Below, one piece after another: positions 8,459 to 17,605 of a stretch of 64,000 nt of DNA. Each line of letters opens with the position of its first letter. Positions within the stretch are counted from its first letter, which is position 1. A model generated the notes under the pieces. That model saw only the letters and a program-made list of their open reading frames with translations. It was not told where the DNA came from and searched no databases. A program made the translations under genes and the position numbers. The stretch is from Bradyrhizobium guangzhouense. Its GTDB lineage: Bacteria; Pseudomonadota; Alphaproteobacteria; Rhizobiales; Xanthobacteraceae. The stretch is from contig NZ_CP030053.1 of assembly GCF_004114955.1 (NCBI RefSeq), positions 5,518,001 through 5,582,000 of the forward strand, read 5' to 3'.

Positions 8459-10468
8459 TCAGGCGGCCTGCACCGAGCTCAGGAACTTCGCGACTTCCTG
8501 CTTCAACCGGCTGCTGTCTGACGACAGCGAGCGCGCGGCCGACAGCACCTGCGACGAGGCCGAGCCGGTCTCGGCCGCGCCGCGCTGGACGTCGCCGATA
8601 TTGGTCGAGACGCGCTGGGTGCCATGCGCGGCCTGCTGGACGTTGCGGGAGATCTCCTGCGTCGCGGCGCCCTGCTCTTCCACGGCAGCGGCAACCGTCG
8701 AGGAGATTTCCGAGAGCCGCTCGATGGTGCCGCTGATCTCCCTGATGGAGCCGACCGACTCCTCGGTCGCGGCCTGGATGCCGGAAACCTGTTGGGCGAT
8801 CTCGCCGGTCGCCTTTGCCGTCTGCTCGGCCAGCGCCTTGACCTCGGAGGCGACCACGGCAAAGCCGCGGCCGGCCTCGCCCGCGCGCGCCGCCTCGATG
8901 GTGGCATTGAGCGCCAGGAGATTGGTCTGGCCGGCGATGGTGCTGATCAGCTCGACGACATCGCCGATGCGGGCAGCCGCCTTGGAGAGCTCGCTGACGC
9001 GGGCGTTGGTCTTGCTCGCCTGCCCCACGGCTTCGCCGGCGATGCGGGCCGATTCCTGTACCTGACGGGCGATCTCGCTGACCGAGGACGACAGCTCTTC
9101 GGTCGCCGACGCGACGGCCTGGACGTTCGCCGAGGCTTCCTGCGATGCGGAGGCGACTTCCGTCGACAGATCCTGGGCGCGCGTCGCCGTCGTCGTCAGC
9201 GTGCCGGCGGAGGTCTCGAGCTCGCTGGAGGCCGACGACACGGTTTCGACGATCTCGCCGATCGCCTGCTCGAACTGGTCGGCGAGCCGGACCATGTCCT
9301 TCTTGCGATCCTCGGCCTGCCGCGCCTCGCTCTCGGTCTGCTCGTGACGCAGGCGCTCGGTGTCGATCATGTTGTCCTTGAACACCTGGATCGCCTTGGC
9401 CATGTCGCCGATCTCGTCGCTCTTGCCGCGCGAGGGGATCTCGACCGCGAGGTCGCCGCCGGCGAGCCGGCCCATCGCGCGCGTCATCGAGGTCAGCGGA
9501 CCGACGATGCTGCGGGCGATCAGGAAGGCGACGATCACGCTGAACACAACGGCGAGAGCGCCTGCGGCCTCCTGAATCCATGTCGTGCTGGCGATGACGC
9601 CAGCGGCGACCGTACGCGTCTTCTGGGAGTCGGCTTCCAGTTTGGTGTCCGCGGCCTTGAGCTTGTCGATGCTGCCGACGATCAGGGGCGCAATGTTGTT
9701 CCGGTAAGTGTCCTCAGCCACGAGGATCGCGGCGGATGTCGCCTCGAACGCCGCCTGGTAGGACGCAAGCGAGGTCTTGACCGGGGCGAGCGCAGACTTG
9801 ACCTGCTCTGGCAGATTTGCCTCCTGGAGCCCCGTGATCCGCTGCTGCGCCCTCTCGGTATTGGCTCTGAAGGTCGAGGTTGCCTTGGAGTCGCGCATGG
9901 CGAGGAAGCGCCAGCTCGCCAGACGGGCCTGGAGGATCTTGGATTCGAGGTCGGCGACGGGCGCCGTGATCTCAGGATCGTGGGTTCCATGGGCCGCGAT
10001 GACGAGCTTGCCGGCATTGGCGTTCAGTTCCTCGCCACCCGGCAGGAGCGCGGCCTTGCCTTTCGTCATTTCCTTGACCGCGGCGCCCATGCGCTCGCGG
10101 AGCGCCTGCAGCTTGCCGATATCGGCAACGAGGCCGTCGTAGATCTTGCGTCGCTCCTCGGAGGCCGTCCCTGCCGAGGCGACTTTCAGCAACTCGATCG
10201 TCGCCGCCTCCCGCTCCGCGGCCTCCTTGAAGGCAGGCTCGTTGGCGTCATGGATGTAGCGCAGATTGGCCCGCTGCAGCGCCTGGAGATGGACGGATAT
10301 CTCGCGAATGCGCGCTGTACTGTCCGAGTAGGCGGACATTTTCGCGACCTGGTCCTGGACTGCCCACAGGTTCCAGACGGCGACCACGGTCATGATCAGG
10401 CCAACCGCGGCCAGAGCCGTAAACCCGGCGTAAAGACGTCCCCGGATTCTCAAACGAATGCCCCGCAT
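8459..10468 (-). CDS. Methyl-accepting chemotaxis protein
   Basis: The 669-residue receptor has a transmembrane helix at residues 12-33, a long all-helical periplasmic region (about 35-295) with the look of a helical bimodular ligand domain, a second transmembrane helix at 298-320, a HAMP domain (318-370) and a cytoplasmic signalling domain with the invariant hairpin [19 protein letters not shown]. It should couple through CheW to CheA and control flagellar rotation. No C-terminal CheR/CheB-tethering pentapeptide is present (it ends SVQAA). It lies 132 bases downstream of bphP on the same strand, which may be chance or may link light sensing to taxis. The ligand is unknown. Confidence 0.95.
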   Translation of the reverse strand: MRGIRLRIRGRLYAGFTALAAVGLIMTVVAVWNLWAVQDQVAKMSAYSDSTARIREISVHLQALQRANLRYIHDANEPAFKEAAEREAATIELLKVASAGTASEERRKIYDGLVADIGKLQALRERMGAAVKEMTKGKAALLPGGEELNANAGKLVIAAHGTHDPEITAPVADLESKILQARLASWRFLAMRDSKATSTFRANTERAQQRITGLQEANLPEQVKSALAPVKTSLASYQAAFEATSAAILVAEDTYRNNIAPLIVGSIDKLKAADTKLEADSQKTRTVAAGVIASTTWIQEAAGALAVVFSVIVAFLIARSIVGPLTSMTRAMGRLAGGDLAVEIPSRGKSDEIGDMAKAIQVFKDNMIDTERLRHEQTESEARQAEDRKKDMVRLADQFEQAIGEIVETVSSASSELETSAGTLTTTATRAQDLSTEVASASQEASANVQAVASATEELSSSVSEIARQVQESARIAGEAVGQASKTNARVSELSKAAARIGDVVELISTIAGQTNLLALNATIEAARAGEAGRGFAVVASEVKALAEQTAKATGEIAQQVSGIQAATEESVGSIREISGTIERLSEISSTVAAAVEEQGAATQEISRNVQQAAHGTQRVSTNIGDVQRGAAETGSASSQVLSAARSLSSDSSRLKQEVAKFLSSVQAA

Positions 10469-10600
10469 GATGCCGCCCCCAAGAATTCGGGCAGCCGAAC
10501 GCCCTCATGGCGTCTCCGGCTGCGCGGCCACAGAATGAAGCACACTCGTTAATTGTGTCCTTCTTGATCGGACCCGGGCCGCCGTGCGGGGTAAGCGATA

Positions 10601-13144
10601 TCAGGCCGTCGCCTGCTGCAATTTGCCGAGCGCGTTCTCGACCACTTCCAGCGTGTAGGGCTTTTGCACCACGGGCGCCGAGGCGAGGTCGACGGGGATC
10701 GGCGCGCGCTCGCCATAGCCGGTCGCGAAGATGAAGGGCACGCCGATTTCCTTCAGCCTTAAGGCCACCTTGATGCTGCTCTCGCTGCCGAGATTGAGAT
10801 CGAGCAGCGCAAAGCTCGGCCGCGTGCGCTCGATCGCGCGCAGCGCCTGGTCGACGCTCGCGGCCGTGTCGACGTGCCGCGCCCCGAGATCGAGCAGGAT
10901 CACCTCCGCCGCCATGGCGATGATGAGATTGTCCTCGACGATCAACGCCGTGTCGGAAATGCGGGGACGGGCGGGCTGCTGTTCCTCGATGCGCATGGCG
11001 GCTCCTGCGATTGACGGCACCAGTTCGACGAAGTTCGGCGGGATCACGAACCTCGCCTGCACGCCGAGCAGGTCGAAGCGGATTTCGGCTTCACCCTTGA
11101 GGTCGAACGGGACGGAACGCTCGATGATGGTGGTGCCGAAACCGCGGCGCGACGGCGGCTGCACCGGCGGACCGCCGCTCTCCTTCCACTCGATCTCGAG
11201 GCTCGAATTCGGGTCGACCCGCCACACCACCTCGACCTGGCCGGTGGAATCGGCGAGCGCGCCGTATTTGGCCGAATTGGTCATCATCTCGTGGACGACG
11301 AGCGCCAGCGTCGCGAACGCCTTGGGATCGAGCGCAACGTCGGGTCCATCGATCTTCACGCGATCGGCGCGGGACCCGAGATAGGCCCCGGCCTCGGATT
11401 CCAGCAGCGTGCGCAGCGCCACCGGCGCCCAGTTCAGATTGGTGATCTGGTCGTGCGCACGCGCCAGCGCCTGGATGCGCCCGCCGAGCACGCTGGCGAA
11501 CTCGTCGACGCTTCCGGCGGTGTCCTTGCTCTGCGCCACCAGCGCACGGACGAGGCTCAGGATGTTGCGGACGCGATGATTGAGCTCGGCAATCATCAGC
11601 TCCTGCCGCTCCTGCGCGCCGCGGCGCTCGCGGGCGGCAAGGTCGGACAGTTGCAGGATCACCTCGAGCAGCGTGACGCGCAGGCTCTCGGCGATGCGGA
11701 TGTCGGCTGCCGACCACGGCTTGGACTGGCCCGCGACCGTCTCCTGCCAGAGCTCAAAACTCTTCCGTGGCGTCAGACGCGGCCCGTTCGGGCCTTCCTC
11801 GTAGACCTTTTCGGGCGCGCCCGCCCAGTTCACCGAGCGCACCACCTCGCGCCGGAAGAAAATCAGGCAATCGCGCGGCGTGCGCGAGATCGGAATGGCG
11901 AGGAAGCCGGCGGCGCGATCGCGAAACACCTCGCCGGCCGCATAGAGCTTGGCGATTTCCGCGCTGGCACAGATCCGACCCGGCGAAGTCCGGTTGATGA
12001 AGGCAACGAGGTCCTTGACCTCGGCCTCGGTCGGCGTCTCGCCGTCGAGCGTGATCCTGTTGTCGGACCAGACTGCCACCCCGTCGCAGGCGATCATCCT
12101 GCGGTAATCGCCGACGAAATCGACGATCGCGCGACGGCTGTGCTCGTGCGTGCCGGCGGTCTCGATCAACCGCTCCTGGATCTTCTGGGCACTGGCCTCG
12201 TAGGCCATATCGCCCTCGCGCTCGCGCCCTTCCACGATCCAGGAGAACATCTGCCCGAACAGCTCGGATGCCGTGCGCTTCTCGAACGAGATGTAGCGCG
12301 GCGAGTAATGGTGGCAGGCGAACAGCCCCCACAGCTTGCCGTCGCGCAGGATCGACACCGACATCGAGGCGCCGACGCCCATGTTGCGCAGATATTCGAT
12401 GTGGATCGGCGACACCGAGCGCAGCACGCTCATGGACAGATCAAGTAGCCCCGCATTGTGCGTGGCTGTCGACAGCAACGCGGCCGGCTTGGCATTGATG
12501 TCGGCGATGATGCGCAGCCAGTTGCGCTGATAGAGGATCCGAGCCTGTTTGGGAATGTCGGAGGCCGGGTAGTGCAAGCCGAGAAACTTTTCGAGTCCCG
12601 CTTCAGCGGCTTCCGCGATCACCTCGCCCGATCCGTCGGGGTGAAACTGATAGACCATGACACGGTCGAAGCCGGTCAGAACCTTGAGCTGGCGCGCCGC
12701 CTCGCGGGCAAGCTCGGTCATGCCGCGGGTCTTGCGGATGCGCTCCAGCATCAGCCGCACCAGCTCGCCCGAATTGACGCCAGCCTCGACGACGCTGGGC
12801 TCGGCCTCGACGACCAGATAGGCGCCGGAAAAATGGATCGAGAGATCGTAGAGCGGCTTGTCCGCCTGGAGCTCGACGCCGAACACGCGTTCGGTCGAGT
12901 CGGGGCCGCCGAGCTGGTCGACGCGGCTGCGGATGGTCTCGATCGCGGCTGCGGAGAAGACTTTTGCGAGCGGCTGTTGCAGGAGATCGGTGACGTCGCC
13001 GCCGAGGAAGCTGCCGGCATTGTCCGACGCCATGCAGATCGTGAAGTCCGACAGCAGCGTCAGCAGGAAGCCGAACGGCTGCACATTGCCGGGAATGTGG
13101 ATCGGCTCGCGATCGCAATTGGTGAGATTGACCGCCTCGTTCAT
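10601..13144 (-). CDS. bphP: Bacteriophytochrome: red/far-red sensor with HWE histidine kinase and receiver domain
   Basis: The 847-residue photoreceptor has the full PAS-GAF-PHY module. Cys10 in NCDREPIHIPG is the biliverdin attachment residue; the GAF domain carries PASDIP (Asp196-Pro198) and SPIHIEYL (His247) around the chromophore; the PHY tongue motif PRKSF is at 459-463. The output is an HWE-type kinase: His523 in LNHRVRNI is the phosphoacceptor and WKE at 653-655 is the family signature. A receiver domain (731-847) carries the phosphoacceptor Asp782. The ATG at 13144 overlaps the stop of bphO, so the two are translationally coupled. Its output partner is not encoded in the window, apart possibly from its own receiver. 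Confidence 0.95.
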   Translation of the reverse strand: MNEAVNLTNCDREPIHIPGNVQPFGFLLTLLSDFTICMASDNAGSFLGGDVTDLLQQPLAKVFSAAAIETIRSRVDQLGGPDSTERVFGVELQADKPLYDLSIHFSGAYLVVEAEPSVVEAGVNSGELVRLMLERIRKTRGMTELAREAARQLKVLTGFDRVMVYQFHPDGSGEVIAEAAEAGLEKFLGLHYPASDIPKQARILYQRNWLRIIADINAKPAALLSTATHNAGLLDLSMSVLRSVSPIHIEYLRNMGVGASMSVSILRDGKLWGLFACHHYSPRYISFEKRTASELFGQMFSWIVEGREREGDMAYEASAQKIQERLIETAGTHEHSRRAIVDFVGDYRRMIACDGVAVWSDNRITLDGETPTEAEVKDLVAFINRTSPGRICASAEIAKLYAAGEVFRDRAAGFLAIPISRTPRDCLIFFRREVVRSVNWAGAPEKVYEEGPNGPRLTPRKSFELWQETVAGQSKPWSAADIRIAESLRVTLLEVILQLSDLAARERRGAQERQELMIAELNHRVRNILSLVRALVAQSKDTAGSVDEFASVLGGRIQALARAHDQITNLNWAPVALRTLLESEAGAYLGSRADRVKIDGPDVALDPKAFATLALVVHEMMTNSAKYGALADSTGQVEVVWRVDPNSSLEIEWKESGGPPVQPPSRRGFGTTIIERSVPFDLKGEAEIRFDLLGVQARFVIPPNFVELVPSIAGAAMRIEEQQPARPRISDTALIVEDNLIIAMAAEVILLDLGARHVDTAASVDQALRAIERTRPSFALLDLNLGSESSIKVALRLKEIGVPFIFATGYGERAPIPVDLASAPVVQKPYTLEVVENALGKLQQATA

Positions 13145-13725
13145 GCGCGATTCGCCGCCCGCTCGAATGCGGCAAAGGCGCTGCGCGCCGCCTCGATCGC
13201 CTCGTCCTCGTCGCAGCGCTGTTCGCTGCCAAGCCTGGCCATAAAGCTCTGCCACAGCCGCTTGCCGGCGCCGTGGCTGAGATAGGCGGTGGCCCGCCCG
13301 ATGCGCGGATCAGCCGCATCCGCGACGGCCCTCAGCAGGAATTTTGCGCCGAGCCGGGATCCTTCCAGCACGTACATGGTGCCGATCACGCCGCTTTTTG
13401 TCAGCGGCGGCACCGACACGGTGGCATGCGCCTCCCGGCCGAGCCAGTCGAGATCTGCAGCGATTGCGGCGCTGCGCGCCCGCTCCGGCCAGTCCGGAAA
13501 GTGTTTGGCGACGCCGGCGTCCACCAGCGCAGTTTCGAGCGGCAGCAGAGCGCCCGCGCTGGCTTGGAGAAAACGTCGATAGCCGGAGAGCACGGTGAGA
13601 TCGAAGGCGGACATTTGCGCGTCGAGCTCGTGATGTGCCTTGGCTGTCGCATCTCTCAATCGTTCGCGGAGTCCGGAAAAGCTTCTCCCTGCCTGTATTG
13701 ATACGTCCGAAGCCCCAGCCAGCAT
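13141..13725 (-). CDS. bphO: Biliverdin-producing heme oxygenase
   Basis: The 194-residue protein is a bacterial BphO-type heme oxygenase. RLRDATAKAHHELDAQ contains the proximal heme His, and the distal helix segment GVIGTMYVLEGSRLGAKFL is conserved in the family. It opens heme to biliverdin IX-alpha, the chromophore of the phytochrome encoded immediately downstream, with which it overlaps by four bases (ATGA). The start at 13725 was preferred to an in-frame ATG at 13794 because family members begin close to this point; the 13794 start would add an unconserved, arginine-rich extension. This operon structure strongly supports the function. Confidence 0.92.
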   Translation of the reverse strand: MLAGASDVSIQAGRSFSGLRERLRDATAKAHHELDAQMSAFDLTVLSGYRRFLQASAGALLPLETALVDAGVAKHFPDWPERARSAAIAADLDWLGREAHATVSVPPLTKSGVIGTMYVLEGSRLGAKFLLRAVADAADPRIGRATAYLSHGAGKRLWQSFMARLGSEQRCDEDEAIEAARSAFAAFERAANRA

Positions 13726-13860
13726 GAAATTCCCAAACGCGCGCAAAGCCGGCGCGCGATTGCCCCGGAAACGAACGAACGCGGGCGGGACCAAAAGGTT
13801 CCCGCCCGGTTCCAGCCCTTTCTGGCCGGCGTTTTTTTGGCCGGCAGCGGCGCGTTTGGC

Positions 13861-14283
13861 TTATTGCGGGAATAACCCGAGGGCCCTTTCGGTCAGGACG
13901 GAGTCGCAGTATTCGCGGATCTCCTTGATCTTGCCGTCCTCAAACCGAAATACCAGGCAATAGTCGTTGTCGTAGCGCACGCCTTCGGGCGTGACGTTGT
14001 CGCCCTTGGCCTCGACCACGACGATGTCGCCATCGGCGATGAAGCGCTCGGCGACCGTGCGCGTCCGGTCGCGCAGGCGGCTGCGCACATAGCCATGCAA
14101 ATCGTTGAGGATCGCGCCTTTCCCGGCGAAGGTCCGCGACCAGGAATACTGGCCGGTGACGATCCATTTGGCGTCGTCGGCAAGGCTTGCGGTGAACAGG
14201 GCGCGATCACGCGCCGCCGGATCGGGATTGGCGGCGGCGGCGAAAATATCCTGCATCAGTTTCTTGTTTGCGCTCGTGCTCAT
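13861..14283 (-). CDS. SnoaL-like/NTF2-fold protein
   Basis: The 140-residue protein has the cone-shaped NTF2/SnoaL pattern: an N-terminal helix (KKLMQDIFAAAANPD), WIVTGQYSWSRTFAGKGAI, and a C-terminal sheet ending YCLVFRFEDGKIKEIREYCDS. Members range from polyketide cyclases to steroid isomerases and proteins with no known activity, so no reaction is assigned. ATG at 14283 follows an AGGAG site by about nine bases; an upstream ATG at 14343 lacks one. It is divergent from a LysR-type regulator across 91 bases, the classic layout for a regulator and its target. Confidence 0.82.
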   Translation of the reverse strand: MSTSANKKLMQDIFAAAANPDPAARDRALFTASLADDAKWIVTGQYSWSRTFAGKGAILNDLHGYVRSRLRDRTRTVAERFIADGDIVVVEAKGDNVTPEGVRYDNDYCLVFRFEDGKIKEIREYCDSVLTERALGLFPQ

Positions 14284-14351
14284 GGCGGCATCTCCTGACG
14301 GTGGCAACCCGGAGAACATCGCCGCTCGATGCACATTCTTCAAATCGATAG

Positions 14352-14370
14352 TGAATATGATATATATTCA
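14352..14370. promoter_or_regulatory. Inverted repeat in the SnoaL-LysR divergent region
   Basis: TGAATAT (14352-14358) and ATATTCA (14364-14370) are perfect 7-bp arms around five AT bases. The position between divergent genes and the T-N11-A core fit a LysR-type binding site. It lies four bases before the regulator's likely ATG, so binding there would also repress the regulator. Confidence 0.5.
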
Positions 14371-14374
14371 TTCC

Positions 14375-15289
14375 ATGAATTTGAATTCGCTCGACCTCAA
14401 TCTGTTGACTGCGCTCGACGCCCTGCTGCGCGAGGCCAGTGTCAGCCGCGCCGCCATGCGCATCGGACTGTCGCAGCCGGCAACGAGCCACGCCCTTCAG
14501 CGGCTGCGCGATATCTTCGGCGATCCGCTGCTGGTGCGCACCGGCGCACGGATGGAACTGACGCCGCGGGCGCACACCCTGCGCGCGCCGCTGGCGCAAG
14601 CGCTCGATCAGGTCCGCGGCCTGTTCGTGCCCGAGGAATTCGATGCCGCGCGCAGCGAGCGGTCGTTTCGCCTGATGATGCCTGATCTCGCCGTCGAATT
14701 GCTGATGCCCCCTCTGATTGAGAAGGTCACGCGCCTAGCGCCCAACGTCCGCATCGATGTCGTGCCATGGCGGGGACCGGCGATCTTTCACGCCGAGTTC
14801 GCCCGCACCATCGACCTCATGATCTCGATCGGCAACGCCTTTAGGGGATTTCACCGCCAGTTGCTCTACACCGACAGCGACGCGCTGGCGGTGCGGCGCG
14901 GCCATCCGGCAGGCGCCAGGCTGAAGCGACGCGACGCCTTCCTCACCGCGCGCCATGTCGGCGTGATCATCCGCGGCCAGCCCGAAGACCTGATCGACAC
15001 CTGGCTGCGCAGCAAAGGCATCGAGCGGCACATCTCGCTGGTGGTGTCAGGCTATCTCGAAGCGCTGCACGTCGCCGCACGCACCGACCTCGTCGCCTTC
15101 GTGCCGCGGCGGCTGATCGCGGCGCTGTCAAAGCAGTTCGGCCTCGTCACGGTCGCGCCGCCGCTCGATCCCGGGATCGACGAGCAGTTCATGTTCTATC
15201 CGACGCGCGCACAGATGGACCCCGGCTCGATCTGGCTGCGGCGGCTGATGCTGGAGACGGGACGGGAGTTGGAAAAGAGAGGTTCGTAG
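14375..15289 (+). CDS. LysR-family transcriptional regulator
   Basis: The 304-residue regulator opens with the typical helix-turn-helix (LDLNLLTALDALLREASVSRAAMRIGLSQPATSHALQRL is spread over residues 4-42). Its effector domain follows from about residue 90, with LRLMMPDLAVELLMP-like and VPWRGPAIFHAEFARTIDLMIS segments. It resembles the NodD-like/PcpR subgroup. The start may be ATG 14375 or ATG 14357; neither has a clear ribosome site. It probably controls the divergent SnoaL-like gene. The last codon and stop run into a dispersed repeat that begins GTAGGGTGG. Confidence 0.9.
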   Translation: MNLNSLDLNLLTALDALLREASVSRAAMRIGLSQPATSHALQRLRDIFGDPLLVRTGARMELTPRAHTLRAPLAQALDQVRGLFVPEEFDAARSERSFRLMMPDLAVELLMPPLIEKVTRLAPNVRIDVVPWRGPAIFHAEFARTIDLMISIGNAFRGFHRQLLYTDSDALAVRRGHPAGARLKRRDAFLTARHVGVIIRGQPEDLIDTWLRSKGIERHISLVVSGYLEALHVAARTDLVAFVPRRLIAALSKQFGLVTVAPPLDPGIDEQFMFYPTRAQMDPGSIWLRRLMLETGRELEKRGS

Positions 15290-15401
15290 GGTGGATTGGC
15301 CGAAGGCGTAATCCACCACTGCCTGTCGTCGCGGAAACGAAAGTTGGTGGGTTACGCCGAGCAATTGCGCGTCGCGCAATTGCAGGGCTAATCCACCCTA
15401 C
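15286..15401. repeat. Dispersed inverted repeat, family B variant (GTAGGGTGGATT)
   Basis: The left end CGTAGGGTGGATTGGCC is mirrored by GGCTAATCCACCCTAC at the right end, with an internal AATTGCGCGTCGCGCAATT palindrome. It is related to the repeat at 7118-7207 (GTAGGGTGG core). Its TAG provides the stop codon of the LysR gene. It sits between the convergent LysR and GST genes. Confidence 0.8.
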
Positions 15402-15413
15402 ATTCCCGTTGCC

Positions 15414-16034
15414 TCACGCCTTCTGCGCGTCCATCACCTTGCGGATCGCCGGGCGGTCCATCATGCGCTTGAAATGGTCGGCGATCTTCGGCGTGGCGTT
15501 GATGTCGACGCTGTCGCCTTCGAGCCAGTGCGAGAGTGTGTGGAGATAGGGATCGCAGATCGTGAACTGATCGCCCATCACCCACGGCCCCCTGAACATC
15601 GTCGCCTCGATCAGCTTGAAGCAGGCGCCCATGGTCTGCGGCACCATGGCCTTCATGTCGGCGAACGAGCTCTCCTGCGTCGCCCAGCGCGCACCGCGCA
15701 TCTTGTGGGCATGGTTGATGTGCACGGTCGAGCAGAGATAGGAGTTGAACGACTGAACCTGGGCGAAGTCGAAGGGATCGTCGAGAGGAGCGAGTTTCGC
15801 CTTGGGGAAGGTTTGCGCGATATAGGCCAGCATCGCCGGCGTCTCGGTGAGGACGCCGCGATCGGTCACCAGCGCCGGGACGCGCCCCTTCGGGTTGATG
15901 GCGAGATAGGCCGGGCTGTTCTGCTGATTGTCCTTGAAGCTCAACCGTTCAGCCGTGTAATCGGCGCCGGCCTCCTCCAGGGTCATGTAGCTGGCGAGCG
16001 CGCAGGTGCCGGTGGCGTAGTAGAGTTTGAGCAT
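15414..16034 (-). CDS. Beta-class glutathione S-transferase
   Basis: The 206-residue enzyme has the bacterial beta-class signature MLKLYYATGTCALASYMTLEE with Cys10 as the catalytic/mixed-disulfide residue, then NPKGRVPALV (cis-Pro) and LTETPAMLAYIAQTF. The helical C domain contains HKMRGARWA and FTICDPYLHTLSHWL. It is expected to conjugate or reduce electrophiles with glutathione in the cytoplasm. ATG 16034 was chosen since GAGGT lies a few bases upstream and the family starts here; an in-frame ATG lies four codons earlier at 16046. It is divergent from the flavin monooxygenase, with 128 bases between the two starts. Confidence 0.92.
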   Translation of the reverse strand: MLKLYYATGTCALASYMTLEEAGADYTAERLSFKDNQQNSPAYLAINPKGRVPALVTDRGVLTETPAMLAYIAQTFPKAKLAPLDDPFDFAQVQSFNSYLCSTVHINHAHKMRGARWATQESSFADMKAMVPQTMGACFKLIEATMFRGPWVMGDQFTICDPYLHTLSHWLEGDSVDINATPKIADHFKRMMDRPAIRKVMDAQKA

Positions 16035-16162
16035 GTCGGACCTCATGGGAAGCTGGAAATTAGCGGCTGTTGCCCCCGAGGTCTATAGCACGACATTCTC
16101 TTCGCAGTTGCCCACATCCGCCCGCCTGTGCCAAGACGCCAACAATCGGAGGGGGTTTTGTC

Positions 16163-17440
16163 ATGACGGTACTCATCGCCGGCGGCGGCATCGGCGGGCT
16201 GACGCTTGCGCTCAGCCTGCATCAAATCGGTGTTCCCGTAAAAGTATTCGAGAGCGTCGCGGAGCTGAAGCCGCTCGGGGTCGGCATCAACGTGCTGCCG
16301 CATGCCGTGCGCGAGCTGATCGAGCTCGGGTTGCTGGACAGGCTGGACGCCAGCGGCGTGCGGACCCGTGAGCTCGCTTATTTCTCCAAGCACGGCAAGC
16401 CGATCTGGAGCGAGCCGCGTGGGCTGGAGGCCGGCTACAAATGGCCGCAATTCTCGATCCACCGCGGCACGCTGCAGCAGATCCTGCTCGATGCCGCAGT
16501 CGAGCGGCTCGGCCGCGAGAACATCTTGACCAGCCATCACCTCACCGGCTGGACCGAGACGGCCAGCGGCGTGCGCGCCGACTTCATCGACCGGGCGACC
16601 GGCAAGCCTGCCGGAACCTCCGAAGGCGCGATCCTGATCGCCGCCGACGGCATCCATTCCGCCGTGCGAGAAAAGCTCTATCCGAACGAAGGCCCGCCGA
16701 TCTGGAACGGCCGCATCCTCTGGCGCGGCGTCACGCCTTCGAAAGCCTTCCTCACCGGCCGCACCATGATCATGGCCGGCCACGAGATCCTGAAATTCGT
16801 CTGCTATCCGATCTCGAAGGAGCCGGACGCGGCAGGCAACCACCTCATCAATTGGGTCGCCGAGCGGCACATGCCGCCGACCTATCAGTGGCGGCGGGAA
16901 GACTATAACCGCACCGCGCGGCTGGAAGAGTTCCTGCCCTGGTTCGACGGCTGGAGATTCGACTGGCTCGACGTGCCTGGTCTGATCAGGAATTGCCCGC
17001 ACGCCTATGAATATCCGCTAGTCGACCGCGATCCGGTGTCGCAATGGACGTTCGGCAAGGTGACGCTGATGGGCGATGCCGCACATCCGATGTACCCGAT
17101 CGGCTCGAACGGCGCCTCGCAAGCGATCCTCGATGCCCGCACCATCACGCGCGAGATCCTGGCCCATGGTCCAACCACCGCGGCGCTGCTCGCCTACGAG
17201 GCCGAGCGGCGGCCTGCGACCACCGACCTCGTGCTGCTCAACCGCAAGAATGGCCCCGAGCAGGTGATGCAGCTCGTCGAAGAACGCGCGCCCGACGGCT
17301 ACAAGGTCGTCACCGACGTGCTGTCGCAGAAGGAGCTGGAGGATATCGCGGCAAACTACAAGCGCGTCGCGGGCTTCCAGGTCGAGGCGCTGAACGCGAA
17401 ACCGCCGATCGTGAGCAAGGACGCGCGGGTCGGGGCGTGA
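16163..17440 (+). CDS. FAD-dependent aromatic-ring monooxygenase
   Basis: The 425-residue protein is a group A flavin monooxygenase. It shows the N-terminal dinucleotide motif VLIAGGGIGGLTLALSLH, the middle DG motif ILIAADGIHSAVREKL, and the FAD ribityl motif GDAAHPMYPIGSNGASQAI near residue 303. It resembles the PhzS/salicylate hydroxylase-like flavin-dependent oxidoreductases; its substrate is unknown. GGAGGGGG shortly before ATG 16163 fixes the start. It is transcribed divergently from the beta-class GST, and the two may belong to one aromatic detoxification or degradation route, but no pathway genes flank them. Confidence 0.9.
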   Translation: MTVLIAGGGIGGLTLALSLHQIGVPVKVFESVAELKPLGVGINVLPHAVRELIELGLLDRLDASGVRTRELAYFSKHGKPIWSEPRGLEAGYKWPQFSIHRGTLQQILLDAAVERLGRENILTSHHLTGWTETASGVRADFIDRATGKPAGTSEGAILIAADGIHSAVREKLYPNEGPPIWNGRILWRGVTPSKAFLTGRTMIMAGHEILKFVCYPISKEPDAAGNHLINWVAERHMPPTYQWRREDYNRTARLEEFLPWFDGWRFDWLDVPGLIRNCPHAYEYPLVDRDPVSQWTFGKVTLMGDAAHPMYPIGSNGASQAILDARTITREILAHGPTTAALLAYEAERRPATTDLVLLNRKNGPEQVMQLVEERAPDGYKVVTDVLSQKELEDIAANYKRVAGFQVEALNAKPPIVSKDARVGA

Positions 17441-17470
17441 CGCGTTCGCTCAAAGCGAGATGCGCATGAA

Positions 17471-17605
17471 TGTGCCCTCGCCCCTTGTGGGAGAGGGCAT
17501 CGCCGCCGGTAGACCCGGACTCACTTGGGTGAGGGGTTCTCTCTGCGCATTCATCTCGCGCTTGAGCTTGCGGAGACAGACCCCTCATCCGGCGCTGCGC
17601 GCCAC
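17471..17605. repeat. Dispersed palindromic repeat, family A, copy 3
   Basis: The same modules as at 752 and 3713 are present: GCCCTCGCCCCTTGTGGG-AGAGGGC, CTCACTTGGGTGAGGGGT, and CCCTCATCCGGCGCTGCGCGCCACCCTC. Its right end runs into the thioesterase gene and encodes that protein's last six residues and stop codon. Confidence 0.8.

Noticed and set aside
13813..13850. Hairpin with a run of seven T near the end of the SnoaL gene
   Set aside because: The T-run lies in the loop, not after the stem, so it is not a credible intrinsic terminator in either direction.
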